In this document: piece by piece, positions 55,445-64,000 of the stretch
Numbering within the stretch: the first letter of the stretch is position 1
Layout: each line of letters starts with the position of its first letter
Position numbers and translations under genes: made by a program
Source of the DNA: Neofusicoccum parvum
Lineage: Eukaryota > Ascomycota > Dothideomycetes > Botryosphaeriales > Botryosphaeriaceae
Length of the DNA: 64,000 bases
NCBI GenBank assembly: GCA_020912385.1
Contig: CP087210.1
Span: 1,798,001-1,862,000 of the forward strand
Direction: 5' to 3'
Notes under the pieces: generated by a model
The model's input: the letters and a program-made list of their open reading frames with translations, nothing else
Told to the model about the DNA's origin: nothing
The model's database searches: none

Positions 55445-57652
55445 TTACTTGCCTTCGGCCTTCTTGATGAGGCTTTCCTCCAGACCCAGGGGTTCCCTCG
55501 TATCGTCCTTTCTGTTGATTGCCCAGACGACATCACCCTTCAGATATACTATCACACCACCCCTGCCGGATGCGCTTGCAGTAATCCTGAACAACGGCAG
55601 ACCGGTCGTCTTATCCGCCTCACGGAGGGGTATCATCAAGAGGTCGTTCTCACCGCACCAGTCTTCAACAACATCCTTGAACGTTGTCTCGTCCTCTTCA
55701 GCTGCTCTGCTGGCTGTAGAGGCCGCAAAGTTGGGACGTTTCTCTTCCTCTTCCTCAGCAACGGCGGATGGCGCGGCAGGAAGAGGCAACTCGGTCTTCG
55801 CCTCGTCGCCGAGGTCAAGAGCTGTGTTCATCATCTCCAAACCTTGCTCCCAGGCTTCCGCAACGGCTGGGACCGCGTTGATGGTGTCTGAGAATCGCTC
55901 TTTCCACCAGCTGAACCACTCGCCGACTTCTTCATAGTCAGGGTCCGATGTCAACCACAAGTGCAAGACGTTGTGCCACTTGGGGAAAAACTCTGCCAGG
56001 AGGAGCTGGCCCATGGTGCTGGGCTTGAAGAATTCAGACCACGCAAGGACATGCTCAAGTGGTGTGAGGTCTTGGTCGGCTGGGTCGACTGTGAAATTTG
56101 TTGAAAGGTGCATGGACAGGCGTGGGAGAAGGTAGCGGACGAGAGTATGCTCCAGATTAGGCAGTACTTCCCGCCAACTGTCGAGGCCCGGCATAACACC
56201 ACGAGACAGATCCCAAGATCTAAGCGCAGAGCCAAACTTGTGTCGTACATCCGTCAGCAGACCGGCGGAGGATTTGGGATTAGTGTGTTCTTCAGAAAGA
56301 TATTGGAGCCATGGAAACAGCCAGACGTGTGGCAGAGGCTTGAAATGCTTCTTCCTGAGAGAGCTTTTGGGATTCCAGTCGTGCAGAGTGTTCTTGAGTT
56401 TCTGCACGACAAGATTGTTGAGCAGGCTGTACCGGACGAACGGAGGCAGAATGTCTTTCCATGCTTCGACGAGGGCAATGAGCTGCGTGGGCGCATATGG
56501 ATCCCATGCGTTGGTGATCGTCGTGCGTACTCGTGGAAGCCAGAGCGTGTAGATGAGCGACTCGTAAGGGGTGGTGGACTTGTGTCTTCTGTAGCCGTGA
56601 AGGTCATTATGTCCGCTGTGAGGCACGAGATCATCCTTACCAATGCCCAGGATCGTGCGCAGGCGGTGGATGTAAGGGACGAGATGCATGGGCTGCTCCA
56701 AAGGTTCCCAGTCGAGCATCTCTTGCTTGAACAGCGGAGCAATGGCGGCCACAGCAGCCTCCTGCAAGCCAAACTGGAAGAGCTCGTTGCGGAACTCAAA
56801 CTGCAATGTTTCGAGCTCGGAGACGACCTGCTCCCAACGAGCTGTCGCGTCATCAGCAGTAGCAGGCCTGTTCAGATCCAGGCGGCCGAGCCTCTCTACA
56901 GCGTCCGTGACGCCCTGCAGTTTTCGGGTGGCCTGCTCCTGCTCGTCAATCTCGCGCTGTAGCTGTTCCTCCTCAATGTCGATGAACTGCTTGCGCTCCG
57001 TCAACTCGGTCCATGAGTTGGCGAAGGCCTCGAGCTCGCGGCGGGCACGCGTGGCGATCTTCTCAGCCTCGGTCGCTGCCGACGGAGTTCCGCCCAAAGG
57101 CGTCATCAGCCCCGCGGTCGACGTAAGCAGCTTCGTCTCCTTGCCCGTCGCATCGATGAGGTTCTTCAACACGTTCGGCACCTCGAGTCCCTCGGCGTCG
57201 GCTTCGATGTCGGCGACAGTCCTGAACTTCTTCTTGGGGCGCATGAAGCCGCTAGGCGTGCTTGCGCCGCTCGTGCCGCTCTCAGCGGCCTTCCTGCGAT
57301 CTGCCTTCCTGCGCTGACGCGCCTTGCGTTCTTCCTCGGACGAGTCCTCATACTCCTCGCCGCGACGCTCGGCGGCGCGCTTTGCCTCCTGCTTTGCCTG
57401 GTCTGTCTTTTCCTTCACGGCGCCAACACCAGCGCCCTGCGGCCGCAGCTTGACCTCAATGGGATTCAGGATACCCTCGCCCTGCTTTCCCAGGCCCTGA
57501 CCCTCCTTGTAGCCCATCTTCGCCATCATGCGCTGGGCGAACGACATCTTGGGCTTGCCGCTGCTGCCTGCGTCCGGGCCATGGGTCTTCTGGTTCTTGC
57601 GGGCGCCGGCATCGTCGTGGTCGGACTTGCGCTTGAAGGACGGGCGCTCCAT
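55445..57652 (-). CDS. G-patch spliceosome-disassembly factor (Ntr1/TFIP11 family)
   Basis: A single-exon ORF of 735 aa. The G-patch (residues ~37-78) is clear: SFAQRMMAKMGYKEGQGLGK followed by QGEGILNPIEVKLRPQGAGVG. It is preceded by a basic nuclear-type start. A Lys/Arg/Glu-rich linker follows, then the helical GCFC/TIP domain: a coiled coil (QLQREIDEQEQATRKLQG), LIYTLWLPRVRTTITNAWDP, LVEAWKDILPPFVRYSLLNN, LVQKLKNTLHDWNP-type repeats, and WKERFSDTINAVPAVAEAWE. In yeast Ntr1 (Spp382) activates the helicase Prp43 through its G-patch to release excised introns. It is shorter than TFIP11 mainly at the N-terminus, as in other filamentous fungi. Head-to-head with the next gene across 406 bp. Confidence 0.93.
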   Translation of the reverse strand: MERPSFKRKSDHDDAGARKNQKTHGPDAGSSGKPKMSFAQRMMAKMGYKEGQGLGKQGEGILNPIEVKLRPQGAGVGAVKEKTDQAKQEAKRAAERRGEEYEDSSEEERKARQRRKADRRKAAESGTSGASTPSGFMRPKKKFRTVADIEADAEGLEVPNVLKNLIDATGKETKLLTSTAGLMTPLGGTPSAATEAEKIATRARRELEAFANSWTELTERKQFIDIEEEQLQREIDEQEQATRKLQGVTDAVERLGRLDLNRPATADDATARWEQVVSELETLQFEFRNELFQFGLQEAAVAAIAPLFKQEMLDWEPLEQPMHLVPYIHRLRTILGIGKDDLVPHSGHNDLHGYRRHKSTTPYESLIYTLWLPRVRTTITNAWDPYAPTQLIALVEAWKDILPPFVRYSLLNNLVVQKLKNTLHDWNPKSSLRKKHFKPLPHVWLFPWLQYLSEEHTNPKSSAGLLTDVRHKFGSALRSWDLSRGVMPGLDSWREVLPNLEHTLVRYLLPRLSMHLSTNFTVDPADQDLTPLEHVLAWSEFFKPSTMGQLLLAEFFPKWHNVLHLWLTSDPDYEEVGEWFSWWKERFSDTINAVPAVAEAWEQGLEMMNTALDLGDEAKTELPLPAAPSAVAEEEEEKRPNFAASTASRAAEEDETTFKDVVEDWCGENDLLMIPLREADKTTGLPLFRITASASGRGGVIVYLKGDVVWAINRKDDTREPLGLEESLIKKAEGK

Positions 57653-58058
57653 CGCGGCGGCGCGTCGGCGGCTGCGCAGTCAGCGCGGTGGGCCGGCGTG
57701 GGCGGTGCGCGTGTGGGTGGTGTTGCAGGGTCGTTTTTGGTAGATTGATACGAAGGACGCGAGGCTTACGCGCGGGCAAAAAGACGGCTTGGCGCATTTG
57801 GGGCAGGGGGCTGTCTAAACGTCGATCCGTGGGCCGCCCGCCGGTTATTTTTGGCGTGTTTGGCCTATCACGTCGCGCGTGCCCGACGCCCGCGGCCGCG
57901 CCCTTTTGGTGGCTCCTTGCTGCTGTCTCACGACTCTGCGATATAGCCTCCCCCGTCCCTCGCCCTCCGCCCTCCGCTCGTCCTGCTGTGCTCCTCACGG
58001 CCCACGCCCCAGCCCAGCTCCGCCCGCCGCCGCGCAGGCGTGTTCCCGCTGAAACGCC
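57653..58058. promoter_or_regulatory. Bidirectional promoter, Ntr1 / Met-Gly-rich protein
   Basis: The 406 bp between the two start codons must serve both divergent genes. The half next to the plus-strand gene is C/T-rich. No specific motif was assigned. Confidence 0.6.
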
Positions 58059-61000
58059 ATGGCCACCCGGCCAATGGTCCGCACCGCCTCCGCCGAGGGC
58101 GCGCTCCAGCTGTCGCAGCCCACGCCCGATCTGCAGTCCCCCACCGACGGCTTCGCAACGCATGTCGAGCGCCTCGAGAAGCACGCCGAGCGCATGAGCT
58201 CCAGCGGCTCAGACATCGGCGAGGAGATCCGCAAGCTGCAGCTGGAGGACAAGCAGGAGCAGAGCCGGCGCTCGTCGCTCGTTGAGGGTGATAACGCTAA
58301 ACCAGGGCCGACAGGCAGGTCGCGCAACACGTCGATAAGCTCCTACGCAAACTCGATTGTCGATGTCAACACCGCTGCCCGCTGGGGCGGCTACTCGCCC
58401 AGCGCCTACATCACCTCGCCCAAGGGGTCTATCCGCTCGGGCTCCTGGTCGCATCGCTCCGTGCAGCGCCAGCAGTCCGTGTCCAAGAGCTCCAAGCACG
58501 ATGGCTCGCTCCTCGACCGCTTCCCTGAAGCCAACGAGAACGTGGACGAAGCCGAGACCGCCACCGTCCACAACGAGCCCCCGCCGCACCCCGCCGACCC
58601 CTCGCAACCCCACACCCGCAATGCCTCCCAGTTCAGCCTCGAGTACGATCAGATTGTGCAGGACATCGAGCATGAGCTGGCCAACGTGCCGAGCCAGGAG
58701 TCGGCCCCCGCCGCCGGCGCCTATGACCGTGTGGCTCATGGCATGCTGGACCCCGATGACCTCCCCGACCGCCCTGCTACGGCCGACACGTTTCAGCAGG
58801 CTCAGACAGCCTTCCGAGACTTTGATGGCGTGCACTACACTCCCGCGATGATGGGCCTGCGTGAGATATCAGAAGGCAGTGAGCACTCCATGTTGCACTC
58901 CATCCCGCACCAGCAGCAGTCCGGAGTCCCTCCGCCTGACGACGGAATGATCTACTATCCCGCACCGGTCCCAAGAATGTTGAACCTCCCCAAGCGCCTG
59001 TCACAGCTGCCCTCTACCGACGTGCGCATGAAGCGACGAACTCAAGTGCTTGAGAACATGTCTACTGAGGCCAGAAACTCTGCATTATGGCTGGGTGGCA
59101 ATGAAAAGCCCGACAGACGGAAGAGTGCCAATCCTAGGCTCAGTGCCCATATGGACAAGCTCCCGGCCCAGCTTCGTGCCAGCGCGTACTTCGACCAGCC
59201 CAATGCGTCACATGAGGTCGAAGTCAAGGGTGAATCTGCCCAGGCCACACTCGACGATATTCTGAATGCGTCGACAAACGCCCCAGTCAGTGCTTTCACT
59301 GACCATCCTATGGCTGGGCCTGTTGGAAATGCCGTCTATGGAAAAGAAAACAAGCGGAAAAGCGCAGCCAACATGCTGGACAAGAGGAAGAGTTCAGCAA
59401 CACTGCTTGACGATGATGAAGGTGACAAGAAAGGGAAGAAGAAGGAGAAGAGGAAATCCTCATTTGGCTTTTTGCTGGGACGCCGCTCCAGCACGGATGA
59501 AGTCTCTAAGCACCTCAAGAGGAACAGCAGTGGCGACAAGTTGAATAAGCTTCAAAAACGGAACAGCCAGATGAGCCTCGGAAAAACCCTTGAGCAAAAT
59601 GATGCAGAAGGCGAGCACAAGCGGCAAGGTTCCGGTTCGAGCCACAATCCAAACATCACTGAACTGTCTGCGCTCCACGGAGAGGACCACATCGGCGATC
59701 ATAACGGTATCCCCGTGGCATCGCGTGACGGAAGCGAGGATGAGGAAGATGAGGGGCAACTCGACGACGATGAGGAGTTCATCGGACCGCCTACAACTCT
59801 CCTTGCCGAACTACAAATGCGCAAGGCCCAGCTAAGAGATAGAAACCGTACCGCCGCAACTGCGTTCCCGAACGGTATGCACAGTACGCTTCTCCAACTC
59901 GACGCCGTTGCAGAAATCGAGAAAAGAAAGCGCCAAGCTCAGCGGGTCAATCTTGCTTGGGAGGCCCCCAACCAGGAGGAGGAGGACGAAGATGTGCCAT
60001 TGGGCATGCTATTCCCCGGTCAGAATGGTCTCGCCGCCAGGGCTGGTCAGCCAGGCCGTGGTGAGGATTGGGACCGACCCCTAGGCCTGCTTGAGAAGAA
60101 GGAGCTGGAAGACAGCGAGCCCCTCAGTCGAAGGAGGAACCGTCTTCGTGGACTCGCGCCCGATGCACCTTATTCCCGTGGTAGTAGCCCTGGCAAGCGC
60201 ATGACCATGCACAGCTTGCAAAGCCAGGATGCACCACGCGTCAGTCTTGATCCCTCGCAAGAACCACCGCAAGACAAGCAAGAGTCGGAAGACGAAGAAG
60301 AGCCTTTGGCAGCAAGACGAGAGCGTCTCAAGCGCAAGGAGGCATTGAACTCAGCACTTGGCGACATGAATTCACGCCCAATCAGTGGAGATTTTGCCAG
60401 CGAGATGATGAGCCAGTTTGGTGGCTTGAAAGATGGAGAGAAGGACGCATCCAAAAAGGATGCATCACCAAAAACACCAGGAGCCGTCAACGAGGAAGAG
60501 GAGACTCTTGGGCAGCGTCGCGCCCGTCTTCAAGCCGAGGCTTTGGCTCGTGGCGGTACTACGCCGTCAGGTTTGTCGCCGGGCAATCCTTTGCGCCCTC
60601 CACTCAAGGCCTCTCGCAGTTTGGCGGACATTTTATCGGCCCACCCTGCCGGCAACCAAGCAGACAAGATCAGCAACAATGATCTACTTTCCAGCCTTCC
60701 GCAAGGCAGTTTACTGCAAAAGAATGAGCAGAAGACTGCCTCACGCCAAGCTGGCCTCCGCGAGAGCAATAAGCGAACCACGAGCTACGGACTTGACAAG
60801 CCGCTGCTAGACGTGGGCCCACCCAATGACGGTCGTACCAAGAGCATGGTTCTCGACGGTTCGAGCGGAGAGCGCGGTCTTCTTGGCAAGGACTACAACA
60901 CTGGGTTGTCCGCCGCCCGCCGAAGCAGCGGTGCCCCTCAGATTCAGAAGCGTGCGAGCATGATGACCCTTGGAGCCAACAACATGGGCATGGGTGCTGG

Positions 61001-61436
61001 CATGCCTTCGACGAGCCCAATGAGCATGCCCGCCATGAACCAGAGTGGCTTCCTCAGCCCGCAGGCTGGCATGATGGGCATGGGCATGCCGATGCAACAA
61101 CCCATGATGATGCCGATGCAGACGCCCATGAACATGAATATGGGCATGGGCATGAATGGCATGAACATGGGGGCCATGGGTATGAACGGCATGAACATGG
61201 GTGCCATGGGCATGGGAGGCATGGGCGCTGGCTTCCCCGGTGGTCAAATGATGATGGGGCAACCGTACGGTATGCAGCCCATGGGAGGCATGCAAATGGG
61301 CATGCAGTCTGGGATGGGAATGGGCATGGGCATGGGTATGGGTATGGGCGTCGGCAACCAGATGCAGATGGATGCCGGCAGTCTCGACCCTAACCGTAGA
61401 GCCGCCATCGACAGATGGAGACAAGACATCGCGTAA
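58059..61436 (+). CDS. Large disordered Met/Gly-rich fungal protein
   Basis: A single-exon ORF of 1,125 aa that I do not recognise as a named protein. The N-terminal half is Ser/Arg-rich with many RRSS/KRKSS-type sites (KRKSAANMLDKRKSSATLL, GFLLGRRSST), likely targets of basophilic kinases. The middle has acidic patches and three copies of a motif of the form E-[PT]-L-x2-RR-x-RL: DSEPLSRRRNRLRG (~685), EEEPLAARRERLKR (~746) and EEETLGQRRARLQA (~813). About 130 residues near the C-terminus (positions ~60,980-61,375) are Met/Gly/Asn/Gln repeats of the MGMGMNGMNMG type, resembling prion-like or low-complexity domains. The end LDPNRRAAIDRWRQDIA is predicted to be a conserved helix. There are no TM segments. 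Role unknown; the divergent pairing with Ntr1 may be incidental. Confidence 0.85.
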   Translation: MATRPMVRTASAEGALQLSQPTPDLQSPTDGFATHVERLEKHAERMSSSGSDIGEEIRKLQLEDKQEQSRRSSLVEGDNAKPGPTGRSRNTSISSYANSIVDVNTAARWGGYSPSAYITSPKGSIRSGSWSHRSVQRQQSVSKSSKHDGSLLDRFPEANENVDEAETATVHNEPPPHPADPSQPHTRNASQFSLEYDQIVQDIEHELANVPSQESAPAAGAYDRVAHGMLDPDDLPDRPATADTFQQAQTAFRDFDGVHYTPAMMGLREISEGSEHSMLHSIPHQQQSGVPPPDDGMIYYPAPVPRMLNLPKRLSQLPSTDVRMKRRTQVLENMSTEARNSALWLGGNEKPDRRKSANPRLSAHMDKLPAQLRASAYFDQPNASHEVEVKGESAQATLDDILNASTNAPVSAFTDHPMAGPVGNAVYGKENKRKSAANMLDKRKSSATLLDDDEGDKKGKKKEKRKSSFGFLLGRRSSTDEVSKHLKRNSSGDKLNKLQKRNSQMSLGKTLEQNDAEGEHKRQGSGSSHNPNITELSALHGEDHIGDHNGIPVASRDGSEDEEDEGQLDDDEEFIGPPTTLLAELQMRKAQLRDRNRTAATAFPNGMHSTLLQLDAVAEIEKRKRQAQRVNLAWEAPNQEEEDEDVPLGMLFPGQNGLAARAGQPGRGEDWDRPLGLLEKKELEDSEPLSRRRNRLRGLAPDAPYSRGSSPGKRMTMHSLQSQDAPRVSLDPSQEPPQDKQESEDEEEPLAARRERLKRKEALNSALGDMNSRPISGDFASEMMSQFGGLKDGEKDASKKDASPKTPGAVNEEEETLGQRRARLQAEALARGGTTPSGLSPGNPLRPPLKASRSLADILSAHPAGNQADKISNNDLLSSLPQGSLLQKNEQKTASRQAGLRESNKRTTSYGLDKPLLDVGPPNDGRTKSMVLDGSSGERGLLGKDYNTGLSAARRSSGAPQIQKRASMMTLGANNMGMGAGMPSTSPMSMPAMNQSGFLSPQAGMMGMGMPMQQPMMMPMQTPMNMNMGMGMNGMNMGAMGMNGMNMGAMGMGGMGAGFPGGQMMMGQPYGMQPMGGMQMGMQSGMGMGMGMGMGMGVGNQMQMDAGSLDPNRRAAIDRWRQDIA

Positions 61437-62346
61437 GTCAGCGTTACGATTAGGACGCCGACTACCGACACTTTAAAGCCCATCTGTGGATGAGTCGGCG
61501 TGGTTTGAGTGTATGTATGATTGGACGGAGATGAGGTTGTACGGACCTTCAGGACGGTGGTTGATGGCCAGTCCTTACCCCTCTTTCAACCCCCCCTTTT
61601 CTTGATTGCCTCATTTTTTCTCCCTCTCTTTTGTTCTTTCTATTTCTCATCCTGGATGAGCATCTTGGCATATCCTTTCAACATACCTATTCATTTGTAA
61701 TTTTCTGTAAAGCGTTCTTGCATAGTCGAGAGCGCCAAGTACGCGCGGAAGCTAGGGAAAGGGTCGTAATTATCAACAGGCAACAGGGAGACTCTTAACA
61801 CCAAAAGTCTAGGATATTTGTATGGCGCGAGGTTCAAGGCGGGACTGGGGAGGGCAAGGGACACTGGGGATTGGAAACTGGGAAAGCATAGTTTGTTCGA
61901 TACTGGGATATTTCAAGCTGTCGAGAGCTGGCATTAGAGCCGCATGGACAATTTCGCAACCATCTCGGAATTTTGCTCTATTGATTGACGCACCTGTCTG
62001 AAGAGCGTGACGCTCTGTTGTATGTTGTCCTCACGTTGGATCGCAACGGCCCTACTAGAGAATCGCAATGACCGACAGGGCCAGGCGCGTGAAGTGAAGC
62101 ACCTGCATGGGGAGTTAAAGTAGCCATCCGGACGATCGCTTCAACGTCTTATCACCAAGGTTGGTTTGGCTGAGATTCGACTGTGACGTCATATCAGTGG
62201 GATTTCTTCGGGCGGCTGCCCGAACTTTCCTATTTGGCCATTTGGCTGGCGGCCTGGCGTGAGCGGCGCCAGGCTCCACCATCAACCAACAAACACAACC
62301 ATCTCCAGTCTCGCAGCAGCAGTGTCAGGTTTGACAGCAGATCAGC
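61437..62346. other. Intergenic region
   Basis: About 900 bp between two plus-strand genes. A T/C-rich stretch (61,590-61,650) follows the stop. At 62,125-62,145 a sequence is related, in reverse orientation, to the arms of the hairpin repeat at 46.1 kb. The promoter of the next gene lies in the last 200 bp. Confidence 0.45.
62125..62145 (-). repeat. Short match to the hairpin-repeat arm
   Basis: The reverse strand reads GTTGAAGCgaTCGTCCGGatG, 18 of 21 positions identical by eye to the 46.15-kb arm. It may be a relic of the same repeat family, or a chance match given its length. Confidence 0.35.
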
Positions 62347-63219
62347 ATGGCGTACGTTCCTCCGGCTCTCCGCAAAGCGCAGCAAGAAGCTCGCGACAAG
62401 CCCGTCCAGCCACTCCACAGCAGTGATGTCTACCGGGAGCGCCTTCCGCGTGTTGAGGACGTGCATGACCACTACTGGCCGCTAGAGTCCGAGGCAGACA
62501 AAGGGATGCGCTTCACTATCCACAGCACGCTGAATTCTGCCGCCGCCTCACCTGACCCGCTCAAATACATCACGCTATTCAAAGACGCAAACCCACGCTG
62601 GCAGACCGATCATATCATCTACGTCAAGACGAGTCTTCATATGCTCCCCGGAAGTGAGAAGTTCACCAACGTAACTACCAGCAGCGAGAAGCACGCCAAG
62701 AGTGACGTAGATACTGCGGAGAGTGTAGACAGCGCGAAGGCAGACGCGGCGGGGAAGGGCGACGGCAAGACAGACGTCGACCTGTCCGAGTATCAGCTGG
62801 AGCCAGTCGCCGTCTTTGAGCAGGTCGCTGCCGGACAGACCGCCAGCTTCCGCTTTGCCGGTTACCACAAGATCGAGCGTTTGCAGTATCTCGAGCCACG
62901 CAGCGCGGATCTGGTGCGCATGCTCGACCAGAAGTTCAGCATCCCGGACCGGTTCGGCCGCGTGAAAACGTAGCAGCGCAGCCCTGAGTCGTGGAAGAGG
63001 AGTCTCGAGTACAGGTGGGCTGTCATCGAGCTGAAGAAGGATGAGGAAGCTGCGAAGAACTTGCCCGCGCCCGATGTCAAGATCGCTGATGTGAGGGAGA
63101 AGAGGAACGTCGAGAAGGAGAAGACTCCGCAGAAAAGCGTCAATGAGATGCTGAAGGAGATGAGGCTGGGTAAATCGGAGGCCAATAACGTGGCTGAGAG
63201 TAGGCCTCCTTGGGCTTGA
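62347..63219 (+). CDS. Conserved fungal protein interrupted by in-frame UAG
   Basis: The frame starting MAYVPPALRKAQQEARDK is open for 208 codons, meets TAG at 62971-62973, and then continues in the same frame for 81 sense codons to TGA at 63217-63219. Before the TAG: IHSTLNSAA, YITLFKDANPRWQTDHIIYV, EPVAVFEQVAAGQTASFRFA, GYHKIERLQYLEP and MLDQKFSIPDRFGR. After it: RSPESWKRSLEYRWAVIELK and SVNEMLKEMRLGK. Both parts have the character of one conserved fungal protein family that starts MAYVPPALR and ends with a SVNEMLxEMRL block; function unknown. The stop falls between two conserved-looking blocks, so the short 208-aa product would lack the C-terminal part. It could be readthrough, a nonsense allele, a sequencing error or an unusual gene end. 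No intron of normal size removes the TAG. Confidence 0.75.
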
Positions 63220-63906
63220 AGGTGCCGCTAGTCGGTCTGCATATTTCGAGCATGATTTGATACGGAGTCAACACTTACCGCCAGCAAGGTGCTTTAGTCA
63301 TGGTCAGCCAGCGCGGGCTGATTTGCTTTCTGACGGGCCTCTTTCTAGCTCTTCTTGAAGGGCATGCTGCCACGAAGTTCGTTCTGAGAGGATCTCAACA
63401 CTTAATTGATTCAGGGACAGACGTGCAAGGATAAAAACGGCTTACTGGCTTTCGCAATCTCCTTGTACGGTGCTTGCTAGCTATGGATATTAGCTTGCTA
63501 AGAAAAAAAATTATTCCAGGCCAGGTAGTAAGGCACGGGAGGACACAAAAGAAGAGGATAGCTTCGATCATCATAGTCTTTACCAACGAGTAGTCAAAAC
63601 ACTCATTCAAATGCAGAACTGCTGTTATCTTGACACCAAAACCATCCAGGTAGATAACCCACGTGTTCATGCAGGTATCTCTCCCTGTACTACTATTCAT
63701 GTTACGACCGGTGTGCCGGCAATATCCCCGCGGACTTTTACCACAAACCCCTGCTGGCGGTTCGAACGGTCTTGGCTCCTCAAACAAACTCAAGGCCAGT
63801 CCCGGTTATGGCGAAGCTTGGTATGTGCTTTAAATCAAATGCACGTCACACAGAACAGGTCATTTCATGTTCATTGATTCATTTATCTTATTAATGCATA
63901 TTTTGC
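63220..63906. other. Intergenic region between convergent genes
   Basis: About 690 bp between the TGA of the UAG-interrupted gene and the stop of the edge gene. AT-richer than average. One minus-strand ORF (63,395-63,793) has no domain resemblance and overlaps expected 3' UTR space. Confidence 0.45.
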
Positions 63907-64000
63907 TTAGAATGTTGTTTTATCCGCAACCTTATTCTCGACGGCCCACTCCCGAATCGTATCCCAGTTCCTGCACACGTGCTGGGTCTCGTAGTCGGGC
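63907..64000 (-). CDS. UstYa-family (DUF3328) protein, C-terminal end only
   Basis: Only the last 30 codons and the TAA (63907-63909) are inside the window; the 5' part lies beyond the right edge. The translation DYETQHVCRNWDTIREWAVE followed by NKVADKTTF matches the usual end of UstYa-like proteins, which finish with 'x-H-x-C-R-[ND]-[WF]-[ED]-x-[IV]-R-x-W-A'. UstYa proteins are membrane-anchored oxidases or cyclases of fungal peptide and other secondary-metabolite clusters. The diagnostic HxxHC motifs are outside the window, so the call rests on this short end. Confidence 0.6.
   Translation of the reverse strand, partial: PDYETQHVCRNWDTIREWAVENKVADKTTF

Noticed and set aside
62962..62973. 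A 12-nt GT...AG segment that would remove the in-frame TAG
   Set aside because: Far shorter than any spliceosomal intron in this window (minimum 47 bp), so splicing cannot plausibly explain the stop.
1..64000. tRNA, rRNA and CRISPR
   Set aside because: Several GGTTCGA-like strings (for example near 3,053, 28,283 and 59,637) were checked for a T-arm context, but none had a matching acceptor stem. No rRNA segment or regularly spaced direct-repeat array was seen.

Overview
The window is nuclear DNA of a filamentous ascomycete (Pezizomycotina). The signs are short GT-AG introns (about 47-177 bp, most 50-80), multi-exon genes on both strands, long GC-rich intergenic stretches, and families such as DSC2, ERG27, AzgA, Ntr1, DUF3429, CM1 and UstYa. 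No rRNA, tRNA, CRISPR or intact transposon was recognised. I rebuilt exons by hand from splice signals and reading phase; every multi-exon model listed sums to a whole number of codons.

Left third (0-21 kb): an unclassified protein with an F-box-like 'LPREIRDQIY' segment (-); an AzgA-type purine permease (-) whose first intron needs a GC-AG splice; a phytanoyl-CoA dioxygenase-like protein (+); a large fungal protein with a MACPF-signature-like segment (-); the rhomboid-like DSC ligase subunit Dsc2 (-); a CM1/centrosomin-motif coiled-coil protein (-); and the sterol 3-keto-reductase Erg27 (-).

Middle (20.6-31.8 kb): a gene-poor stretch of about 11 kb with a 24-G homopolymer. The only convincing gene is a 68-aa Cys/His-rich protein built from three exons, one of them 26 nt. 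Then come glycerol kinase (-), a DUF3429 mitochondrial inner-membrane protein (-), an AT-richer island with an orphan ORF, mitochondrial ribosomal protein uS7m (-), and an unclassified one-TM protein (-).

Right third (44.9-64 kb): a DUF924 membrane protein (-); a degenerate hairpin repeat; a divergent pair of amidase (-) and PuuE-like polysaccharide deacetylase (+) whose shared promoter carries six GATA-factor sites; an MFS transporter (+) tail-to-tail with a UbiA-type prenyltransferase (-); the spliceosome-disassembly G-patch protein Ntr1 (-) head-to-head with a large disordered Met/Gly-rich protein (+); a conserved RNA/nuclear-type small protein (+) interrupted by an in-frame UAG; and the 3' end of a UstYa-family gene (-) running off the right edge.

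Most genes are unrelated housekeeping functions. The clearest functional theme is nitrogen/purine scavenging: AzgA permease, amidase and PuuE-like hydrolase, the last two with GATA sites. A weaker theme is sterol biology (Dsc2 and Erg27 about 4 kb apart). The most unusual observations are the in-frame UAG, the microexon gene, the GATA-rich divergent promoter and the hairpin repeat family.
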